From the NCBI RefSeq assembly GCF_036850765.1, contig NC_089498.1, positions 55,665,795-55,729,794 of the forward strand: a DNA stretch of 64,000 nt, in the 5' to 3' direction. Position 1 is the stretch's first letter, and every line of letters starts with the position of its first letter. The notes under the pieces are model-generated. The model searched no databases, had not been told where the DNA came from, and worked only from the letters and a program-made list of their open reading frames with translations. Shown here piece by piece: positions 59,119 to 64,000 of the stretch. The stretch comes from Saccopteryx bilineata. Taxonomy: Eukaryota > Chordata > Mammalia > Chiroptera > Emballonuridae. The position numbers were made by a program, and so were the translations under genes.

Positions 59119-59646
59119 TGTATAATTTGTGTTATTTGGTTTTGCTCACTTTTATTAAAAACGGTGCTGCCCATGTGGGGCAGCTGATTACCTTTCCGCT
59201 TGGGAAGGGGCTTAGTTATGTTAATGTGTGCTGGGGGAGGGCTTTTGCACCAAATTTTAAAAGGAGGAGCTAGGAAGCCATTTTAGAGAGACCACCACAT
59301 TGTTGTAGAGAAGGGAGAGGAGACCACGTTGTTGCAGGGCAGAGAGACCGTGTGGTGGCAAAGGAGGCAGGAAGCCAAGATGGAGGCTTGCAGAGGGGAT
59401 TGAGTGAGACTAGTGGCCATATTGATTCTCGGAAAAAAGTGGAAAGATTCTCCTGGTTGTGGAACCAGAGGGACATGTGAATGGGTTTCAGTGTCCGTGT
59501 GTATTCTCTCGCCCTCCGGGTGCAAGCAGGAATAAAGAATGGCCCACCAGTTCTTGATCCGTTGATTCATTACCATCTGTCCCAATTAAATGGGAACCTT
59601 CTCAGGCCAGGTAGCTGTGATGGTGGTCGAAGCTACTGGCTTTACA
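59119..59646 (+). mobile_element. Probable solo LTR of an endogenous retrovirus (Ser-PBS family relative)
   Basis: The sequence starts TGTATAATTTG and ends CTACTGGCTTTACA, matching the order of the 719-bp LTR at 59867: a TTTTGCTCACTTTTATTAAA start region, a TGCTGCCCATGTGGGGCAG stretch, TTAATGTGTGCTGGGGGAGG, a weak TATA-like TTTTAAAA near 59257, and a polyadenylation signal AATAAAG near 59532. It is shorter (528 bp) and diverged. Flanks AAGTT and AGGTT are a possible 5-bp duplication with one mismatch. No internal ERV sequence adjoins it, so it is best read as a solo LTR. Confidence 0.82.
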
Positions 59647-59861
59647 AGGTTGAAGGCTATTTTTGAGTCAATACAATTTTAATTCTCAGAAAGTTATACC
59701 ATACCACTATTTTCTTAGGTTCACAAATTGTGCATTAATGTTTTTTCAAAGAACAGATAATTTGATAATGTAATTGAAATCTTTATACATTTGGTATTGC
59801 TAATATTTCCACATATTACTAATAAGATTTTCCTAAATGTTAAAGAACTTATCTTAATTAT

Positions 59862-61186
59862 TCATATGTTGGGCAGATAAAATGTATTATGCTCACTTTG
59901 TTAAAGATGACGCTGCCTACATGGAGGCCGTTACCCAGGTGATATTAATGTGTGTTGGGGGCTGGCTGTGGGCAGGCAGAATCCTTGTAGCCTGGGTCTT
60001 GGTTTGGGGATTAAGTCTTTCCCACCCTTTTTGATGTGGGGTGGTACAATCCAATCATGCCTCAGAGAAGTGACTTTGTATTAGAGACTTCCCTATTTTG
60101 TATATTAGATTAAAGGTTTTGAATTTACACTATAAAATGGGGGCAGAACAGGAGCTTGCTCTTGGTTTCTGGGATGATTAGCATGAGAGAGCAAAGAGAT
60201 CACAGCAGAGAGCAGAGAAAGACCATGTGGAGTAGGCCAGGAGAAGCAGCCAAGATGACGGAGTGTTGAGAGAGAGGCCAGTTAGTGTAGAGTTTGTGCA
60301 GGCAGAAGGAAGGAGATGGGGAACAGAGGTGAATAAGTCTGGTGAGCTAGAAACCTTTGATTCTAGGAAACTCAGATAAGTCAGTAGCTTTGTGAGCACT
60401 GAATGTGAGTGGGTTTTGGAGCCCAGTGTGTATTTTTTACTTGCCTGCCAGGTGCAAGTTAGAATTAAAGATGGTGGCCCATCAGTTTGTGGCTCCATTG
60501 TTTCTTTACCGACTGTCCGAATCCAATGCGAACCTGCATGGGCCAGGCGGCTGTGATAGTGGCAGCCTTGACTACTGGCTTTACATTTGGCGTAGTCGGC
60601 AGGATTCGATACAGATTGGCAAGGAGCCTTTTAGTGGTGGAGTAGAGGACTGGCTAGTGTTAGGGTTCCCCATGGCTGTCCTTTTGGGGATTGTAGGCTG
60701 GCTGAATTTTACAGCCATGAGTGAGGAAACCAAGAGCTCTGTGGAAGAGGCTGTCCGGGACCTGCCAACCGAGCAGTGGAAGGAGCTGGAGCAAACGTGG
60801 GAGAAACAGATGCTGACCCTGGAGCTGGAGGAAGCACTGGAAGGAGCAGCCAAGATGGTGGAGTGCTGAGTGAGAAGTCAGTTTTTGCAGAGTTTGTCCA
60901 GGGAGAAGGAAGGAGATGGGGAACAGAGGTGAATAAGTCTGGTGAGCTAGAAACCTTTGGTTCTAGGAAACTCGGATAAGTCAGTAGCTTTGTGAGCACT
61001 GAATATGAGTGGGTTTTGGAGCCCAGTGTGTGTTTTTACTTGCCTGCTGGGTGCAAGCTAGGATTAAAGACAATGGCCCACCAGTTTTTGGCTTTGTTGT
61101 TTCTTTACCAACTGTCTGAATCCAATGTGAACCTGCATGGGCCGGGAGGCTGTGATGGTGGCCATGGCTTCTGGCTTGACATCATA
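59862..61186 (+). mobile_element. Internally deleted endogenous provirus with tRNA-Ser PBS and 5-bp TSD
   Basis: The provirus is 59867-61181, with TCATA duplicated at 59862-59866 and 61182-61186. The 5' LTR (59867-60585, 719 bp, TG...CA) has TATAAAA at 60131 and ATTAAA at 60464. After two bases comes the primer-binding site at 60588-60609, starting TGGCGTAGTCGGCAGG, a 22-base complement to the 3' end of tRNA-Ser. About 230 bp of leader and putative gag start follow, then the sequence jumps into the middle of a second LTR copy (60843-61181). Most of the internal region and the first half of the 3' LTR are deleted. A 5-bp TSD and Ser primer fit an ERV-L/ERV-S-like class III group; that class is inference. 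Confidence 0.92.
60717..60869 (+). pseudogene. Remnant of a putative gag start in the deleted provirus
   Basis: An ATG at 60717 opens a frame of about 43 Glu-rich codons (beginning MSEETKSSVEEAVRDL) before crossing the deletion junction into LTR sequence and stopping at 60867-60869. Its place just downstream of the PBS fits a gag N-terminus. No matrix signature can be recognised in such a short piece, and nothing beyond the junction is retroviral coding sequence. Confidence 0.5.
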
Positions 61187-61382
61187 GTTCTTAGTTCTAC
61201 TGTTAGATTGCATGAAGTATAGTCATATAATTACATCAGTACAGGAATAGAAAAAAAATAGCTATAGTTTGTTTCCAACTTATAAACAGGTTCCCTTGTA
61301 ACTCAGGAGAATATATGAGGTTGACAGATGCACTTAATTTGGAAGAAAAAATACTAATTTTTTTCTCACAAACTTTATTGGT

Positions 61383-61861
61383 TGTAGTGAAGCAAGGAGG
61401 CTCTTAGCATAAGTAACTTTATTTAGCTTCTGATCACCATCTTGAACTCTAAGTAACCTCAGACCATGCTTTTTCTAAAAGACCTCTACCCCCAGCCTCA
61501 AAGCTTGGTTTGCAAGATTGCTGATGTGTGTAGGGTCATAAAACCCTGGGATGTTTCTCCCTAAATTGTTCCTATAGATAAACATTGTAAAAAGTTAGTA
61601 AGATTTAATGAGTTTGCTAGCAAGATTAATGACCTTGTTTTATTGCTTTTGGACCATGTCTTACTAGACACCCCCTACTCCCACATACCGCTACCAGGAT
61701 GCAATTTTGTCTTTAAAAGCTGGCTCCTGACTGTGTTTAGGGTGCAAGTTTTTTAGGACATTAGTCCATTCATTGGTTGCCAGCTTTTTGTAATAAAAAC
61801 TCCTTAATTTGACTACTTAATTGTTTAGCAAACATCTGTTTCTTGCTGTTCCAATATAACA
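61383..61861 (+). mobile_element. Probable LTR of another ERV family
   Basis: TG...CA ends (TGTAGTGAAGCAAGG at left, CAATATAACA at right), a TTTAAAAGCTGGCTCC promoter-like motif near 61712, AATAAAA at about 61793 and a T/G-rich stretch after it give the layout of a retroviral LTR. No target duplication was found, and the sequence after it is not a clear PBS. Boundaries are approximate. Confidence 0.55.
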
Positions 61862-61905
61862 GTAGAGGCCCTGAAGGAACAAAAAACAGGGATAGAGTTC
61901 AGTGC

Positions 61906-62180
61906 CCTGTGGCCAGAGGCAGATTAAGGTCAGTTGAAGCTCCGGGCAAGGAAGAAAATATTGGGTGCCTTAAAAGCAAGAGAGTGACAGAGAAAATAAA
62001 AATACATGTTAAATATATTTTTAAATAAGTAAAAATATTACTATTAATGTTAAAGTTGCATATATTAACCAAACTTGGTGTCATTAGAAAAATGTGTAAA
62101 TTTGGGGTTTTGCGGGACCTTTCAGAATTCAGGGTCCAGGGTGCACCCCACCTGCCTTTAAATCTACCTCTGCCTGAGGC
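61906..62180. mobile_element. Non-autonomous hAT element, 259 bp, with 8-bp TSD (7 of 8)
   Basis: The element is 61914-62172. The termini CAGAGGCAGATT and the complement of AATCTACCTCTG form a 12-bp inverted repeat with one mismatch. Flanks CCTGTGGC and CCTGAGGC match at 7 of 8. No transposase frame. The interior reads GTTGAAGCTCCGGGCAAGG near the left end and GGGTCCAGGGTGCACCCCAC near the right. Confidence 0.85.
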
Positions 62181-62789
62181 AAAGGACATAATGGCTTTAG
62201 TGACAGAAATTCTGATTAATCAATAGGTGGAGACATTTGACCTACTTTACTTGCCCTTTAATCTGCTCTGAAGAAGTTCCCTTTCCTGACTTCCCCATTT
62301 TCTTCTCCTCAGTATTGTCTGCTTCCTGACTTCTTCATTCTTGTCCCAGCTTCTTGTGTGTATCAATAAGTATCCCTAAGAACTGGGGTCAGGACCATCT
62401 CATGAAACCTGTATAGAGGAATGTGAGACAATCTCCCCTAGGTCCCTCTGTGCATGCCACATGGTCTCTGAGTAGTCATTGTCTCTGTGACAAGTGGCAC
62501 CCCATGTGAGAAACAGGAAACAAATGGAAAAACGACCTCCTAAAACCTGGCAAAGGAAGGGATATCCAAAACATCCCAGTAAATGGGACACGGATGATGG
62601 AGGAATAGCCTCTGAACATTTGCAGTGGGTCAAATAGATTTCAGACCAGGGGATTCCTCTCCCTTTTCCCCATTATCCTTTATTTGTCTTCTAGCATATG
62701 GAATTTTTTGATCCCTGAGCAGCACAACCATAAACTCCATCTTCATGGCCTTCTCCACAGTACAAGATGTAAGGACACCAAAAGGCAAC
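62181..62789 (+). other. Unnamed region, possible remnant of another retroviral leader
   Basis: At 62494 TGGCACCCCATGTGAG follows TCTCTGTGACA; this loosely resembles an LTR end followed by a lysine-type PBS with CpG decay. A T/C-rich block precedes it. Evidence is weak; the stretch might equally be unique host DNA. Confidence 0.3.
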
Positions 62790-62819
62790 TGTTGGGCAGA
62801 TAAAACATATTATGCTCAC
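62790..62819 (+). mobile_element. First 30 bp of a plus-strand LTR, cut by the next LTR
   Basis: TGTTGGGCAGATAAAACATA and the next ten bases match the start of the 59867 LTR at 28 of 30 positions and end at CTCAC, where the minus-strand LTR begins. It looks like the left stump of an older plus-strand LTR. Confidence 0.8.
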
Positions 62820-63529
62820 TGTAAAGCCAGTGGCCACAGCCAGGGCCACCATCAGAGCTGCCTGGCCCATGCAGGTTCGCATTGGATTCGGACAGTCGGT
62901 AAAGAAACAATGGAGCCAAAACCTGGTGGGCCATAGTCTTTAATCCTAGCTTGCACCCAGTGGGCAAGCAAAAAACACACACTGGGCTCCAAAACCCACT
63001 CACATTCAGTGCTCAAAAAGCTACGGACTTATCCGAGTTTCCTAGAATCAAAGGTTTCTAGGTCACCAGACTTATTCACCTCTGTTCCCCATCTCCTTCC
63101 TTCTCCCTGAACAAACTCTGCACAGATTGGCTTCTCACTCAGCATTCTGCCATATTGGCTGCTTCTCCTGGCCACATGGCCTCTTTCTGCTCTCTGCTCT
63201 GCTCTCTCCTCTAATGATAATCTCAGGAACCAAGAGAACAAGCTCCCGCTCCGTCCCCATTTTCTAGTGTAGAAATCCAAACCTTTAATCCAATATACAA
63301 AATAGGGAAGTCTCTAATACAAAGTCACTTTCTGAGGCATGATAGGATTGTACCACCCCACATTAAAAAGGGTAGGAAAGGCTTAATCCCAAAACCAAGC
63401 CCCAGGCTACAAGGATTCTGCCTGCCTACAGCCTACAGAGACACACATTAATATCACCTGGGCAACGGCCTCCATGTGGGCAGCGTCATCTTTAACAAAG
63501 TGAGCATAATACATTTTATCTGCCCAACA
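62820..63529 (-). mobile_element. Minus-strand 3' LTR of a provirus of the same family
   Basis: Reading minus, it starts TGTTGGGCAGATAAAATG at 63529 and ends CACTGGCTTTACA at 62820, 710 bp. Along its length it matches the 59867 LTR (AATGTGTGT-region, CTTTGTATTAGAGACTTCCC, GAGATGGGGAACAGAGGTGA). The polyadenylation signal region ATTAAAGACTATGGCC lies near 62940 and the TATA is decayed (ACTAGAAAATGG). Confidence 0.92.
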
Positions 63530-64000
63530 ATCCACCCCTATGCTCACTTTACTACCCACAATTTACATCACTAGCATCCCTGTGCAAGGAAATTAGGCAC
63601 ATTACACAAATTACAACATGACAAATCATACAGTTTCAACAATCACAAAGGTACACTTCACCAGTCTCTGAGCACTTTGCCCAAAGCACAAAATGTCCCC
63701 GGCCTTCTTTCTAGCCATGGGAAAAACTTCCTGGGGCAGGGAAGTGCTTCCAGCAAAGCCACCCCCCAACCCCATCAGAGTATTTCACATTGTCCAAAAT
63801 CCGTAAGTCCGTTCAACAAAAGAGCCAGTGCCCACTCCGGTCATAGTCCAGGAAATCAGTCCATGCACAGGAGACCTCAGCCACCCCCCTTATCCCTGCT
63901 GTGCTGGCAGGTCTTACACTGTCCCAAAGAGGAGCATGTGGCAATGGCAGTCAGCATTTCCATCTCTGCTCCGGAGAGCATGAATGCATCTGGCCCTATG
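63530..64000 (-). mobile_element. Internal 3' part of the minus-strand provirus, running off the window
   Basis: Because it lies directly upstream (in sense) of a complete LTR, this is taken as the 3' end of the proviral interior. In sense it ends AGCATAGGGGTGGAT before the LTR, a purine-rich stretch that could serve as the polypurine tract. No envelope or polymerase motif is recognisable; a stop-free stretch of about 40 codons lies near 63880-64000. The 5' half of the provirus lies beyond the window. Confidence 0.6.

Noticed and set aside
60405..60869. 154-codon frame across the ERV as a real protein
   Set aside because: It begins inside the LTR from a GTG, crosses the PBS and the gag remnant, and ends in a second LTR across a deletion junction; only the part after 60717 may reflect gag.

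Overview
This is a gene-poor, AT-rich stretch of mammalian nuclear DNA, and almost everything that can be named in it is a transposable element. I found no host protein-coding exon, no functional RNA gene and no CRISPR array. The open frames longer than about 150 codons belong to L1 retrotransposons, and most shorter ones lie in SINE bodies or are antisense shadows. The abundant tRNA-headed SINEs (heads such as GCCTGACCTGTGGTGGCGCA and GCCCTGGCCGGTTGGCTCAG), the laurasiatherian-type L1s and the SPIN/OC1-like hAT elements point to a bat. The SINE-B/C heads resemble Rhin-1-type SINEs, so a horseshoe bat or close relative (Rhinolophidae/Hipposideridae) is my best guess; this is inference from recalled families, not a database match.

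Layout. 1-14.8 kb: unique AT-rich DNA with L1 3' ends, MIRs, SINEs of four types and a 330-bp hAT element with an 8-bp target-site duplication (TSD). 14.8-18.65 kb: a decayed RTE-clade (BovB/BDDF-like) LINE interrupted by at least three SINE insertion events. 18.65-22.57 kb: mostly unique, with a 48-bp perfectly palindromic hAT micro-element. 22.587-30.342 kb: full-length L1 on the minus strand (L1-a, 12-bp TSD) whose ORF2 is open end to end except for one stop codon. 30.4-42.3 kb: SINEs, L1 3' ends, a Tigger-like MITE and a retroposed 28S rRNA fragment. 42.333-50.114 kb: a second full-length L1 on the plus strand (L1-b, 16-bp TSD). 50.1-59.1 kb: old repeats (MIR, L2-like, MLT1-like, hAT) and SINEs. 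59.1-64 kb: an endogenous-retrovirus cluster. It holds a related LTR, a deleted provirus with a tRNA-Ser primer-binding site and intact 5-bp TSD, another LTR, a hAT element, and the 3' end of a minus-strand provirus that appears to sit inside a plus-strand LTR of its own family.

How the parts relate. The two L1s share ORF1, ORF2, the first ~90 bp (which carries a TGACGTCA site) and the ORF1-proximal leader, but the middle of their 5' UTRs is different: 241-bp tandem monomers in one, a GC-rich block with a 64-bp duplication in the other. This looks like modular promoter turnover. The SINEs carry A-rich tails and TSDs expected of L1-driven insertion, as does the 28S rRNA fragment. I see no new host system; the most unusual things are the L1 promoter modules, an open frame bridging ORF1 and ORF2 in both L1s, the palindromic hAT and the inverted LTR junction.
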